Positions 15,735-24,356 of a stretch of DNA of 64,000 nt are shown here, piece by piece. Within the stretch, counting starts at the first letter, position 1. Every line of letters begins with the position of its first letter. The DNA lies in the NCBI RefSeq assembly GCF_023283925.1, contig NZ_JAKIKX010000001.1, forward strand, positions 744,001-808,000. The letters run 5' to 3'. Position numbers and translations under genes: made by a program. This stretch comes from Shewanella marisflavi (GTDB taxonomy: Bacteria; Pseudomonadota; Gammaproteobacteria; Enterobacterales; Shewanellaceae). The notes below the pieces were generated by a model that ran no database searches, was not told where the DNA came from, and was given only the letters and a program-made list of their open reading frames with translations.

Positions 15735-16742
15735 ATGATCGATTTTCGAAGTGATACGGTAACCCAGCCAACGGCCGCAATGCGCCGTGCGATGGCAGAT
15801 GCCCAGGTGGGCGATGATGTATATGGTGACGACCCCAGTGTAAATCGTCTCGAGGCGATGGCCGCCGAGCGTTTTGGTTTCGAAAGTGCCCTGTTTACCT
15901 CGTCGGGCACCCAAGCTAACCTGCTGGCGTTGATGTCCCATTGTGACCGAGGCGACGAGTATCTCTGTGGTCAGCAGGCGCATAACTATAAGTTTGAAGG
16001 TGGTGGCGCCGCCGTGCTGGGCAGTATTCAACCCCAGCCACTTACTAATCAGGCCGATGGCAGCATCTTGCTGTCTGATATCGAGGCGGCCATTAAGCCG
16101 GACGATTTCCACTTTGCCCGCACTCGTTTGTTGAGCCTGGAAAACACCATAGGTGGCAAGGTGTTGCCCCAGTCTTATCTGGCCGATGCTCAGGCACTGG
16201 CCTTTAATAAGCGACTCAAGATCCATTTAGATGGTGCCCGTGTTGCCAATGCCGCTGTGGCGCAGAATCTGGATATTGCCGACATTACCCAACACTTCGA
16301 CTCAGTTTCGATCTGCCTATCAAAAGGGTTGTGCGCCCCGGTAGGCTCGCTGCTACTTGGCGATGAACGACTGATCAACAAGGCCCGTCGCTGGCGTAAG
16401 ATGCTCGGCGGCGGGATGCGTCAGGCGGGGATTCTGGCGGTTGCCGGTGAGATTGCCCTGAACGATCAGGTATCACGCTTGGCAATCGATCATGAAAACG
16501 CCCGTAATCTGGCTGAACGGCTAAGCACCCTCGATGAGTTTGAGGTGGACCTTAATGAAGTGCAGACCAATATGTTGTTTGCCCGGGTGGCCGACGGGGT
16601 CGCTATCGATAGCTTAGCTAAGTCGTTGAAGCAACATGGCATCTTGATTAGTCCTGGTAAGACGCTGAGGTTGGTCACCCACGCCGATATCCGCCGCGAA
16701 GATATCGATTTCTTTATCGATAAGCTCAAGGCGCTGCTCTAA
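15735..16742 (+). CDS. ltaE: low-specificity L-threonine aldolase
   Basis: A 335-residue PLP enzyme of fold type I that cleaves L-threonine/allo-threonine to glycine and acetaldehyde. The start MIDFRSDTVTQPT is the family signature, followed by VGDDVYGDDP, and the PLP lysine is in SVSICLSKGLCAPVGS. Length equals that of E. coli LtaE (333). Expressed alone, with a terminator directly behind. Confidence 0.96.
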   Translation: MIDFRSDTVTQPTAAMRRAMADAQVGDDVYGDDPSVNRLEAMAAERFGFESALFTSSGTQANLLALMSHCDRGDEYLCGQQAHNYKFEGGGAAVLGSIQPQPLTNQADGSILLSDIEAAIKPDDFHFARTRLLSLENTIGGKVLPQSYLADAQALAFNKRLKIHLDGARVANAAVAQNLDIADITQHFDSVSICLSKGLCAPVGSLLLGDERLINKARRWRKMLGGGMRQAGILAVAGEIALNDQVSRLAIDHENARNLAERLSTLDEFEVDLNEVQTNMLFARVADGVAIDSLAKSLKQHGILISPGKTLRLVTHADIRREDIDFFIDKLKALL

Positions 16743-16770
16743 GTCAGAATTTGTGCTTGTACCACAATGC

Positions 16771-16798
16771 AAAAAGCCATCCTTGAGATGGCTTTTTT
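16771..16798 (+). terminator. terminator after ltaE
   Basis: AAAAAGCCATC-CTTGA-GATGGCTTTTTT; the A and T runs on both sides allow it to work also for the convergent gene. Confidence 0.88.
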
Positions 16799-16847
16799 AC
16801 CTAAGCACTTTTTACTTAAGCAATGGTCGACTTGCTGTTAGGCATGA

Positions 16848-17624
16848 TTAATGCTGATGGCCGTGGCCGCCTTCAAGCTGCTGGCCGTCTGCTGAGTAGA
16901 AGCCTGAGCTGCCATGCTGAATAAAGCCCTGGGTGATCATCTTGGCGATGAAAGGGTCGGCTTCGCTGTCGCCCACATCGGCAAAGTCGAGATCCTGATA
17001 CCCCGAGGTTAAGCTGGCAAAATGTTCCTGGCTAACCTGAGTTAGCTTGGTCAGCTGGTAGTGAACCACTTGCTCGCCCTGAGTGATGGTTAGGCTGGCG
17101 GGCAGTTTGAGGTCGCTTATCCAGTCGAGAGTCAAGGATTGTTGCTCACCTTGATGCTGGTAGGCTTGGCGCGAGAAGCAGGCATCTTGATGTTGCTCGC
17201 CCTTATCGAATTGGTTCACTGCGGCAGGTGAGAGCAGGTGAAACTGTTTGTCGAGATCCGTGTGGATATTGAGTGCTAGCAGATCGCTACGGCGATAGCT
17301 GATAGAGCGCTTATGCTCGGGAAAGTAGCGCACATACTCGCCGTTCTTCTGCCAGGCTTCATAGCTGATGGGGCCTCGTTGGTAGATGATGGTGTCATCG
17401 AAGCGTGTCAGGGTTAGCTGATGCTGCTGAGCCTTGTCGCCTGTGCCAATAGTGATTTGATAGTTGGCCTGAAAGCGTGTGGCCTGAGTGGCGCTGTCAC
17501 AGATAAAAGCGCCGCTTTGGGCATGAGCATGCCCCTGACTGTGTGCCAAAGTGGGTAGGCTGAAGGCCAAAGTGCAGGCAACGCCTAGGAAGAGTGAGAC
17601 AGACTTGAGTGTTGTGCGAGACAT
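16848..17624 (-). CDS. exported His-rich-ended protein of unknown function, in the phosphatase operon
   Basis: A 258-residue protein with a clear signal peptide (cleavage near LPTLAHS). Histidine clusters mark both ends of the mature chain: HSQGHAHAQ just after the signal and GGHGHQH at the C-terminus. The body is a mixed, probably beta-rich domain with two cysteines and no family I recognise. It follows two alkaline phosphatase genes by 88 bases. The His-rich ends suggest metal binding, so it could supply zinc to the metal-dependent phosphatases; this is inference. Confidence 0.8.
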   Translation of the reverse strand: MSRTTLKSVSLFLGVACTLAFSLPTLAHSQGHAHAQSGAFICDSATQATRFQANYQITIGTGDKAQQHQLTLTRFDDTIIYQRGPISYEAWQKNGEYVRYFPEHKRSISYRRSDLLALNIHTDLDKQFHLLSPAAVNQFDKGEQHQDACFSRQAYQHQGEQQSLTLDWISDLKLPASLTITQGEQVVHYQLTKLTQVSQEHFASLTSGYQDLDFADVGDSEADPFIAKMITQGFIQHGSSGFYSADGQQLEGGHGHQH

Positions 17625-17659
17625 ATTAGACCTACTGATGTTTCTCTAAAATCAAATAA

Positions 17660-17699
17660 GCAGCCTGATACCTTAGTGTCTAAAAGGGCATCAGGCTGC
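17660..17699 (-). terminator. intercistronic hairpin between phosphatase and the His-rich protein gene
   Basis: GCAGCCTGAT (17660-17669) and ATCAGGCTGC (17690-17699) pair perfectly; three further pairs, one wobble, extend the stem to 13. On the minus strand it is followed by TTATTTGATTTT, so it may attenuate transcription or protect the upstream mRNA end. Confidence 0.6.
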
Positions 17700-17712
17700 G
17701 GGGCGTAGCGCC

Positions 17713-19350
17713 TTATTGCGCTGCGGCGGTTTCTGCCTTGTTGACTAGGTCACCGGCGAAGTTCATCACATGGAAGATGTGATTCTGCTCGACTGTGCCT
17801 TCCACTAAGCTGGCGCCAGGGCCACGAGCGAAGATGGCCACATCTTCACCGGCGTGGGTTTCACTTCCTAGTGGTACCAGAGCTTCCTGATGGAAACCTG
17901 CACTCTGGGTGTCGACATAGTTCAGATCCACACGACCAGGCGCTGCGGCGTAGTTGTATCGCTCGTCACCACCGGTTGTCAGTGAGCCAAAGCCCAGACC
18001 GTTGGCATAGCCCACTGTGGTGTAGGGCAGGCCGTTGGCATCGGTAGAGTTAGTGACCGAGGGTTGACCGTTGGCATCGTTACTCTTCACTAAGCCAAGG
18101 ATTGGGTTACCTCGGGTTGGATAGCCTGCGATTGTGAACACATGGCTGTGGTCAGCGGTAACCATCAGCAGAGTGTCTTTAGCCGAAGTTTTTTCCATAG
18201 CGACACGTACCGCTTCAGAGAGCGCTATGGTGTCGTACAGGGCTCTAGCCGCATTACCTGCGTGGTGAGCATGGTCGATACGACCCGCTTCGACGATCAG
18301 CACGAAACCTTTGTCGTTCTTGCTCAGAATGTCGATACTCTTGGCCGTCATCTCTGCCAGTGAAGGTTCGCCATTAACGCCAGCTTCGACTCTGTCGTAG
18401 TCATATTCCATGTGAGATGAGTTAAACAGACCTAAGGCGTGCTCTGTGGTGCTTGTATCCATCGCCAGGAAGCTATCACGGTCGGTAACATAGCTGGCGT
18501 TAGGATACTGCGCTAGCCACTCGGCCGTTAGATCGCGACCATCATTACGCTTCCCCGACTTACCTTCTGGATCCACCACAGTATTGGGGATAAAGGCACG
18601 GCGACCGCCGCCCATGACCACGTTGATCCCTTTGCCGTTGTTAAAGTCCAGCATCTGGGCGGCAATATCTTTACAGCCGTTGGTCACAGCTTCGGCCGGT
18701 AGATTGCTGTCGGCTTCCCAGTTACGCTCTGGTACGTGGGCATAGGTTGCTGCCGGTGTCGCATGAGTAACGCGAGCAGTTGATACCACACCAGTAGACA
18801 TGCCCGCCATGGCGGCCAGTTCCAGTGAGGTGACCAGGTCTTGTCCTGAGGTCGTTGAACAGACACCGCGCTCGACGCCTTCGGCCTGGGAGATCACCCC
18901 TACGTCAGTCTTCACACCTGTGACCATAGCAGTCATGGTGCCGGCAGAGTCAGGTGTCTGACCGTCGACGTTATAGGTTTTGGCTAGACCCAGGTGAGGC
19001 AGGGTTTCGAAAGAGAGCGAGTTCTCTTCACCGGTTTGCCCCTTAAGCTGACCATCTAAGATACGTGCCGCCGTCACGGTTGATACGCCCATGCCGTCAC
19101 CCACGAAAAGAATGATGTTCTTGGCTGCGCCCGCTTGGTTGTTCTTGGCCATGTCTGCCGCCTTGGTGACGCGGTTTTGACCATCGACATACCATTGATT
19201 CACGCCGGTCCAATCTTTACCATCTGCGCCGTTGCCACCGTCTGTGCCTGGTGTTCCGGCTACGCCGTCTTTGCCGTTGTCACCGTCGCTACCACAAGCC
19301 CCTAGGCCGAGAATGGCGGCTAAAGACAGTACAAGTAATTTCTTATTCAT
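17713..19350 (-). CDS. phoA: alkaline phosphatase, lipoprotein with collagen-like linker
   Basis: A 545-residue member of the PhoA superfamily, hydrolysing phosphomonoesters outside the inner membrane. The signal ends in a lipobox (LGLGAC, C19). Residues 23-46 are eight Gly-X-Y triplets, a collagen-like linker. The catalytic domain has FVGDGMG (first metal Asp), nucleophile S135 in TPDSAGTMTA, then SGRIDHAHHAGN-like and VTADHSHVF metal sites and a final SETHAGED. The linker suggests a surface-tethered enzyme on a stalk. Starts 14 bases after the paralogue at 19365-20873. Confidence 0.92.
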   Translation of the reverse strand: MNKKLLVLSLAAILGLGACGSDGDNGKDGVAGTPGTDGGNGADGKDWTGVNQWYVDGQNRVTKAADMAKNNQAGAAKNIILFVGDGMGVSTVTAARILDGQLKGQTGEENSLSFETLPHLGLAKTYNVDGQTPDSAGTMTAMVTGVKTDVGVISQAEGVERGVCSTTSGQDLVTSLELAAMAGMSTGVVSTARVTHATPAATYAHVPERNWEADSNLPAEAVTNGCKDIAAQMLDFNNGKGINVVMGGGRRAFIPNTVVDPEGKSGKRNDGRDLTAEWLAQYPNASYVTDRDSFLAMDTSTTEHALGLFNSSHMEYDYDRVEAGVNGEPSLAEMTAKSIDILSKNDKGFVLIVEAGRIDHAHHAGNAARALYDTIALSEAVRVAMEKTSAKDTLLMVTADHSHVFTIAGYPTRGNPILGLVKSNDANGQPSVTNSTDANGLPYTTVGYANGLGFGSLTTGGDERYNYAAAPGRVDLNYVDTQSAGFHQEALVPLGSETHAGEDVAIFARGPGASLVEGTVEQNHIFHVMNFAGDLVNKAETAAAQ

Positions 19351-19364
19351 TTTATTGCTCCCAA

Positions 19365-20873
19365 TTAATACTTAGTACCGCCAAGCGCTTGGGCTTGGTT
19401 GATAATGTGGAAAATGACGTTCTGTTCCATCACGCCTTGAACCAGATTTGCGCCTGGGCCTGTGGCATGCAGGCTGATGTCTTCACCAGCGTGGGTTTCG
19501 CTACCCATAGGGACAAGTGCCTGTTGCATGAAGTCTTTGTCTTGGGTATCGACAGAGGAGAGATCGTCACGATTACCCACAACGGCGCCTGGGCCATTGG
19601 TATAGCCCAAGGTGGTGTATGGTTTGCCATCCAGGGCGGTCGAAACAGTGCCGTCAACGCCGTGTACTAAGCCAAGGATAGGGTTACCACGCTTTGGATA
19701 ACCTGCGATGGTGAACACATGGCTGTGGTCGGCGGTCACCAGGATCAGTGTCTCTTCAGGGTCGGTATTTTCTACCGCAGCCTTAACGGCGTTAGAGAGT
19801 TCGACGGCATCGGCTAAAGCGCGCTTGGCGTTACCCGCATGGTGAGCGTGGTCGATACGACCCGACTCGACAATCAGCAGGTAGCCGTTGTCGTTCTTCT
19901 TCAAAATCTCAAGCGATTTCTCTGTCATCTCGGTCAGTGAAGGTTCGCCGCCCACATCGTCGGCGCGATCGGCTTCATATTCCATGTGAGAGGAGTTGAA
20001 CAGGCCTAGCAGGTGATCTGTGGTGCTGGCATCGATGGCGTCAAATGCTTCGCTGTTCCACACATAGGCGGCGTTGTCGAAGTTCTCGACCCAGGCCTTA
20101 GTGAGATCCAGACCATCCTTACGCTTACCTGTTTTGTTTTCACCATCGGTAACGGTTTCAGGAATAAAGGCGCGGCGACCGCCACCCAGGGCGACAGACA
20201 GGGCATTGTCCTTATCACGCATTACCATCTGATAGGCGATATCTTTACATTCGTTGGCAACGGCCTCGGCTGGTAGGTTACTGTCGGCTTCCCAGTTACG
20301 CTCAGGGCTGTTGGCATAGGTAGCAGCAGGCGTTGCGTGGGTGATACGTGCGGTACTCACCACACCGGTAGATAGGCCTTTGGCATTAGCGAGATCAACC
20401 AGGGTGACTAATTCGTTGCCCTTAGATGACAGGCAGTTACCACGTAGCGCTTGATCAGATACCGAGAGTACGCCCGCCTTAGACTTAACGCCTGTGGCGA
20501 TGGCTGTCATGGTGCCGGCGCTGTCTGGGGTCTGTTGGTTGGTGTTATAAGTCTTTATTAGGGCGGTATGGTCGAACTTCTCGAAGCTTAAGAAGTTCTC
20601 TTCGCCGCCCTGGTTACCTGCCTGCTGCTGGCCTTGGTAGATACGCGCGGCGGTCAGGGTAGAGATCCCCATGCCATCGCCCACAAACAGAATGACGTTT
20701 TTGGCCTTAGCTTTGGTTTCTAGTGTGGCCTTGTCTGACACCCGCTCGGCACTTTCTTTATACCAATGGCTATCAGTTTGAACGCTGGGTAACACGGCGC
20801 TATTGGCGGCCATGGTTACTAGGCTGCAAGAGATCAACGCAGCTAATCTTTTTATCATCATCACTTTCATCAT
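19365..20873 (-). CDS. phoA: alkaline phosphatase, soluble periplasmic paralogue
   Basis: A 502-residue paralogue of the next gene, over half identical by eye through the catalytic domain, but with a normal signal peptide (cleavage near ANSAVLPS) and no linker or lipobox. Metal Asp D66 in FVGDGMGIS, nucleophile S118 in TPDSAGTMTA, SGRIDHAHHAGN and VTADHSHVF. First gene of the three-gene minus-strand operon. Several in-frame Met codons lie at the start (MMKVMMIKR); the third could be the real one. Confidence 0.92.
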   Translation of the reverse strand: MMKVMMIKRLAALISCSLVTMAANSAVLPSVQTDSHWYKESAERVSDKATLETKAKAKNVILFVGDGMGISTLTAARIYQGQQQAGNQGGEENFLSFEKFDHTALIKTYNTNQQTPDSAGTMTAIATGVKSKAGVLSVSDQALRGNCLSSKGNELVTLVDLANAKGLSTGVVSTARITHATPAATYANSPERNWEADSNLPAEAVANECKDIAYQMVMRDKDNALSVALGGGRRAFIPETVTDGENKTGKRKDGLDLTKAWVENFDNAAYVWNSEAFDAIDASTTDHLLGLFNSSHMEYEADRADDVGGEPSLTEMTEKSLEILKKNDNGYLLIVESGRIDHAHHAGNAKRALADAVELSNAVKAAVENTDPEETLILVTADHSHVFTIAGYPKRGNPILGLVHGVDGTVSTALDGKPYTTLGYTNGPGAVVGNRDDLSSVDTQDKDFMQQALVPMGSETHAGEDISLHATGPGANLVQGVMEQNVIFHIINQAQALGGTKY

Positions 20874-21145
20874 CCGTATTGGGTTGAAGTAAATTGTTCG
20901 CTATTTGAGATAAAGCGGCCTGATTGTCAGGGATGCAGATGACAGAACTGATGAATTTTGATTGCAATTATATGAAGCTAAGATGTAAGCCAAGGCGCTA
21001 CCTTTGAATTAACTTGGTGCACCAAGCACTAAAATAGTGAGTTGGTTATTCAGTGTGAGTTTTTAAGTTGTTGTTTGTATTTGTTTTTGTTTGTTGGTCT
21101 GTTTCTTGTACGGCTAAAGGGTGAATTCAGAAGGGAGAGCCTGAA
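20874..21145. other. divergent promoter region of phosphatase operon and thioesterase
   Basis: Contains a CTGTCAT heptamer on the minus strand (20937-20943 region) like a Pho-box half but without a properly spaced second copy, and two adjacent dyads at 21013-21039. Phosphate control is plausible but not shown. Confidence 0.45.
21013..21039. promoter_or_regulatory. two adjacent dyads upstream of the thioesterase gene
   Basis: CTTGGTGCACCAAG (21013-21026) is a perfect 14-base palindrome, followed at once by CACTA-AAA-TAGTG (21027-21039). Likely operator for an unidentified regulator. Confidence 0.5.
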
Positions 21146-21514
21146 ATGAAATATTACAGCCGTCGGTTTATTAAACCTGAACATTTAAACCCCGCCAATG
21201 CATTGTTCGGCGGACAGCTATTAAGTTGGATCGACGAGGAGGCGGCTATCTTTGCTGCCTGTCAGATGAACAGTCAAAGCATAGTGACCAAATTGATCTC
21301 TGAGATAAACTTTATGACCCCGGCCCGTCAGGGTGATGTGATTGAGTTTGGCTTAGAGTTGATTAGTGCAGGGGTGAGCTCTATTACCGTCTGTTGTGAG
21401 GTGCGCAACAAGGTGACACGACTGCCTGTGGTGACTATAAACAAGATGATATTCGTCAATGTGGATGAGAGCGGCTTGCCTAAGCCCCACGGTATACGTG
21501 CTAACGCCGCCTAA
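21146..21514 (+). CDS. acyl-CoA thioesterase, hotdog fold (YciA-like)
   Basis: A 122-residue single hotdog-domain protein of the acyl-CoA thioester hydrolase group that includes YciA. The hallmark NPANALFGGQLLSWIDEEAA (helix and catalytic Asp) begins near residue 13, followed by FMTPARQGDVIEFGLEL and FVNVDESGLPKPHG. It should hydrolyse acyl-CoAs as a hexamer. The chain length preference cannot be inferred. Expressed alone. Confidence 0.9.
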   Translation: MKYYSRRFIKPEHLNPANALFGGQLLSWIDEEAAIFAACQMNSQSIVTKLISEINFMTPARQGDVIEFGLELISAGVSSITVCCEVRNKVTRLPVVTINKMIFVNVDESGLPKPHGIRANAA

Positions 21515-21518
21515 TAAA

Positions 21519-21540
21519 AAAGGGCATTAACTGCCCTTTG
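21519..21540 (+). terminator. terminator between convergent genes
   Basis: AAAGGGCA-TTAAC-TGCCCTTT; the longer T run is on the minus strand, so it may serve both the thioesterase gene and the small lipoprotein gene. Confidence 0.75.
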
Positions 21541-21579
21541 TTATCTTTTCTTTTGCTAGCGCTGGTACTTATGCCGGCG

Positions 21580-21786
21580 CTAGTTTTCTTTGCTGAGATC
21601 TTCTTTTACCGATTTAACCGCATCGCGTGAGGCGTGACCAATAGCCTTAGTGGTGTCGCGGGTGGCGTGGCCGATATCTGTGGTGACTTCTTTGGTCGTC
21701 TGACCTATGGTACGACCGGCGTCTTTAAGTTCGGCACAAGCCGAGAGGGCGCCAAGGATCATAATAGCGCTAATAATTTTTTTCAT
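21580..21786 (-). CDS. small lipoprotein with 11-residue repeats
   Basis: A 68-residue lipoprotein: signal MKKIISAIMILGALSAC with lipidated C17, then a charged amphipathic region made of three 11-residue units (IGQTTKEVTTD, IGHATRDTTKA, IGHASRDAVKS). Eleven-residue periodicity suggests a long alpha helix lying on a membrane or pairing as a coil, as in LEA-like or entericidin-like proteins. Function unknown. RBS-spaced ATG and a typical Shewanella-size small lipoprotein gene. Confidence 0.82.
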   Translation of the reverse strand: MKKIISAIMILGALSACAELKDAGRTIGQTTKEVTTDIGHATRDTTKAIGHASRDAVKSVKEDLSKEN

Positions 21787-21910
21787 AATGATCTCTTAGT
21801 TACAAATGCAACCCTATTTTAACCTGTAAGCGCTAAGAGTAACAGCCTCCCATGAGGGAGGCCATTGGTGGTCATTGGTGCATAGTGCTTGATACCTTAC
21901 TGTTGGATAC

Positions 21911-23212
21911 TTAGTGCAGCTTGAGGTGGGGGTGAATGATGCGGCTGATCCCCTTGGCGAACATCAGCAGAGTGCCTTTAAAAATCCCATGCAGCTCAAT
22001 CAGGTGACGTCTGTAGAGCGAGGTGTAGACGAAGCGGGCTATCTTACCTTCAACCAGAACACCGCCACCGATAAAGGACATTAAATTCCCAACGGTATGA
22101 AACTTAGACAGGTTGACCAGAGAGCCGAGATCTTTGTACAGATACTCCTTGCTAGGCGTTTTTCCGCCTAACATCAAACAGATATTATCGGCGGTCATTA
22201 GCGCCATCTGGCGCGCCGACTGGCCTCTTGGTGGTACCCAGGAGCCGTCTGGTTGTGGGCAGGCGGCGCAATCGCCGATGGCGAAGATATAGGGATCTCG
22301 GGTAGTTTGCATATTGGGCTTCACCATCACCTGGTTAATCTGGTTGCTTTCCAGACCGCCGATGTCGCGCATAAAGTCCGGTGCCTTGACCCCGGTAGAC
22401 CAGATAGTCATGTCGCTGGCAATGGTCTGGCCGTCGCAGGTATGCAGTTGATTTTCTTCGACCCTGTCTATGCGCGTACCTGTCATGACCCGAACACCTA
22501 TCTGGTTGAGCTGCTTGGTCACCGCCAGTGAGATCTCCTGTTTCTCTACCTTGGGCAGAATGCGCGAGTCCGCCTCGATCAGCGTGACCTCTAATAGGCT
22601 GGTATCTATCTTGTAGCCGAAGCCGCTAAGCTGTTCCACGGCGTGGTGCATCTCGGCCGACATCTCGACCCCGGTTGCGCCAGCACCGACTACGGCAATC
22701 TTGATCTTATCGTCCAGCTGATGATGGCTGGCATAGCGCATGAACTTGTTAAGCAACATGGTGCGTATCTGCATCGCCTGTTCGGTGTTGTCGAGAAAGA
22801 CGCAGTGTTCCCTTACACCTGGGATATTAAAGTCGTTGGCAATACTGCCGATGGCCAGCACCAGGTAATCGTAGTCGATGCGTCTTGCCGGTAGGAGTTC
22901 GTTACCCTTGTCATCGCTAATCGGCGCCAGGATCACCTGTTTGTGCTCGCGGTCGATATCTGTCATGGCACCTTGTTGAAAGTGGTAGCCATGGGCGGCG
23001 GCGTGGCTGCGATAGCTGATGGCGTCTATGCCGATATCCAATGCGCCTGTGGCGACCTCGTGGAGCAGGGGTTTCCAGATGTGACTGTCGGCGCAATCGA
23101 TAAGGGTGATCTTTGCCTTGCCCTTACGACCGAGTTTACGACCCAGTTTGGTTGCGATCTCCATTCCACCTGCACCACCGCCGACGATGACGATATTGGC
23201 CACTGCACCCAT
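21911..23212 (-). CDS. ndh: type II NADH dehydrogenase (NDH-2)
   Basis: A 433-residue single-subunit NADH:quinone oxidoreductase that passes electrons to quinone without pumping protons. FAD-binding Rossmann motif VIVGGGAGGMEIATKLG near the N-terminus, NADH-binding IAVVGAGATGVEMSAEM in the middle, and the flavin motif YIFAIGDCAACPQ. The C-terminal basic, hydrophobic tail (about 400-433) would anchor it to the inner face of the membrane. Length matches E. coli Ndh (434). Confidence 0.95.
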   Translation of the reverse strand: MGAVANIVIVGGGAGGMEIATKLGRKLGRKGKAKITLIDCADSHIWKPLLHEVATGALDIGIDAISYRSHAAAHGYHFQQGAMTDIDREHKQVILAPISDDKGNELLPARRIDYDYLVLAIGSIANDFNIPGVREHCVFLDNTEQAMQIRTMLLNKFMRYASHHQLDDKIKIAVVGAGATGVEMSAEMHHAVEQLSGFGYKIDTSLLEVTLIEADSRILPKVEKQEISLAVTKQLNQIGVRVMTGTRIDRVEENQLHTCDGQTIASDMTIWSTGVKAPDFMRDIGGLESNQINQVMVKPNMQTTRDPYIFAIGDCAACPQPDGSWVPPRGQSARQMALMTADNICLMLGGKTPSKEYLYKDLGSLVNLSKFHTVGNLMSFIGGGVLVEGKIARFVYTSLYRRHLIELHGIFKGTLLMFAKGISRIIHPHLKLH

Positions 23213-23525
23213 GAGGTTGTTGCTCCCATTTTAAACTTAAGTTGAGACTAGGTTGACGTAATACGCCAGAAATAACTGTTTCAATTTCAGAAAAGTGTAA
23301 GCTTGTGGTGATATTTTGGCAATTAGCCTGGAATGGTGGGGATAACGGGCCAAAAATAAAGTTTTTGTTGGGTATGTTATTGTATTTTAATATTTTGTGT
23401 TTTTTAGTTTTTTCGCTTTATAGCGGTGTGTATCACATTCTGGCGCACGATAAATGTGATCTAGATTGTTTTGTAACCAGAAAAATGTGAGCCAGATCTT
23501 GTGCGGTCTGGCTCTGGAGGGATGG
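23213..23525. other. intergenic region upstream of ndh
   Basis: AT-rich stretch of about 310 bases. It contains a good CRP-like site (23452-23473) and a second AAATGTGA-like copy near 23484-23491. No gene. Confidence 0.5.
23452..23473. promoter_or_regulatory. CRP-like site upstream of ndh
   Basis: AAATGTGATCTAGATTGTTT agrees with the CRP consensus in its left half and centre; the right half (TCACA) is poor. It is about 240 bases from the ndh start, which is far for a direct activator. Confidence 0.4.
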
Positions 23526-23900
23526 CTAAGCGATGGAGTTTAGCTTAGATAACCTCTGATGATAGTCTTTGATAAGATGCACCATGATCTCCTGCACCGA
23601 GCTGTCCTTGGTCGCATCGTCCATGAAGATCTTAAAGGTCACCAAAATGTGGCCATCATTTTTCAGTCGGTCACTCTGCATGGAGAAGTAGGCGCTTTCA
23701 CCATCGGCTTCTCTCACGATAAAGCCATCTTGTTCGAAGATTCGGTGGCCAGATCTATCGTGCCACTTGGTGATGCGATTGAGGCCTATTTCGCATGACT
23801 GATTGAATTCGATATGGTTTTGCCAGGTAGTTGGGTGGGCGGGATCCTTAACGTGCGGGCATCTAACTGTGTAGTTATAGACATGGGAAATGGCTGTCAT
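23526..23900 (-). CDS. hypothetical protein, 124 residues
   Basis: A soluble 124-residue protein with no signal peptide or membrane segment. It has four cysteine/histidine-containing positions near the N-terminus (VRCPHVKDPAHP) and alternates charged and hydrophobic residues as in a small beta/alpha domain. I do not recognise the family. It lies upstream of and in the same direction as ndh, 313 bases away, so it is probably a separate unit. Confidence 0.65.
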   Translation of the reverse strand: MTAISHVYNYTVRCPHVKDPAHPTTWQNHIEFNQSCEIGLNRITKWHDRSGHRIFEQDGFIVREADGESAYFSMQSDRLKNDGHILVTFKIFMDDATKDSSVQEIMVHLIKDYHQRLSKLNSIA

Positions 23901-24035
23901 AAATTACCTTCCTGATTATGGATACAAGGGCCATCATAGGCACTGCATTTCTTTAGGGTCAAGATTTATTCGCCAGGCCTGTCCGGATACACTTTGTCTA
24001 GTGGAGAGACCCTTAACCTGTTGTAGCACGATGGG

Positions 24036-24221
24036 CTAAGGCATAACCTTGTGCTGTGTCTCACTTTTAAGCGCGTTTTGCCATTTGCTTAATAAAGCAT
24101 CAGCTAATGGAGTCTGCTCCTCTTTCCCTGCTATGCCAGTTGCTGTTTCAATCACCCATGATGGCTTGTCATACCCAGTCGAAAACTTGATGAAAATGCT
24201 AACTAGGTCAGCTAATTGCAC
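24036..24221 (-). CDS. possible small protein, 61 residues, GTG start
   Basis: A 61-codon frame beginning MQLADLVSIFIKF, starting at GTG with an AGGA site seven bases upstream on the minus strand. The composition looks protein-like and it does not overlap another gene. No family recognised; it could also be a chance frame in a 450-base gap. Confidence 0.3.
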   Translation of the reverse strand: MQLADLVSIFIKFSTGYDKPSWVIETATGIAGKEEQTPLADALLSKWQNALKSETQHKVMP

Positions 24222-24356
24222 TTGCTATTCCTGGTTAAAGCATTAGCTTGTTACTAATATGATAAGCAGTTGTAAGACTTTAATTTGGCAATCTAACCTG
24301 TCTGCCGTCTGATAGACGTTATTCGTGGTTTGTCGCTTGGTGCTCTGGAGGCCCTA

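Noticed and set aside
20930..20960. Pho box upstream of the phosphatase operon
   Set aside because: One CTGTCAT heptamer is present on the minus strand, but no second copy at the required 11-base spacing.
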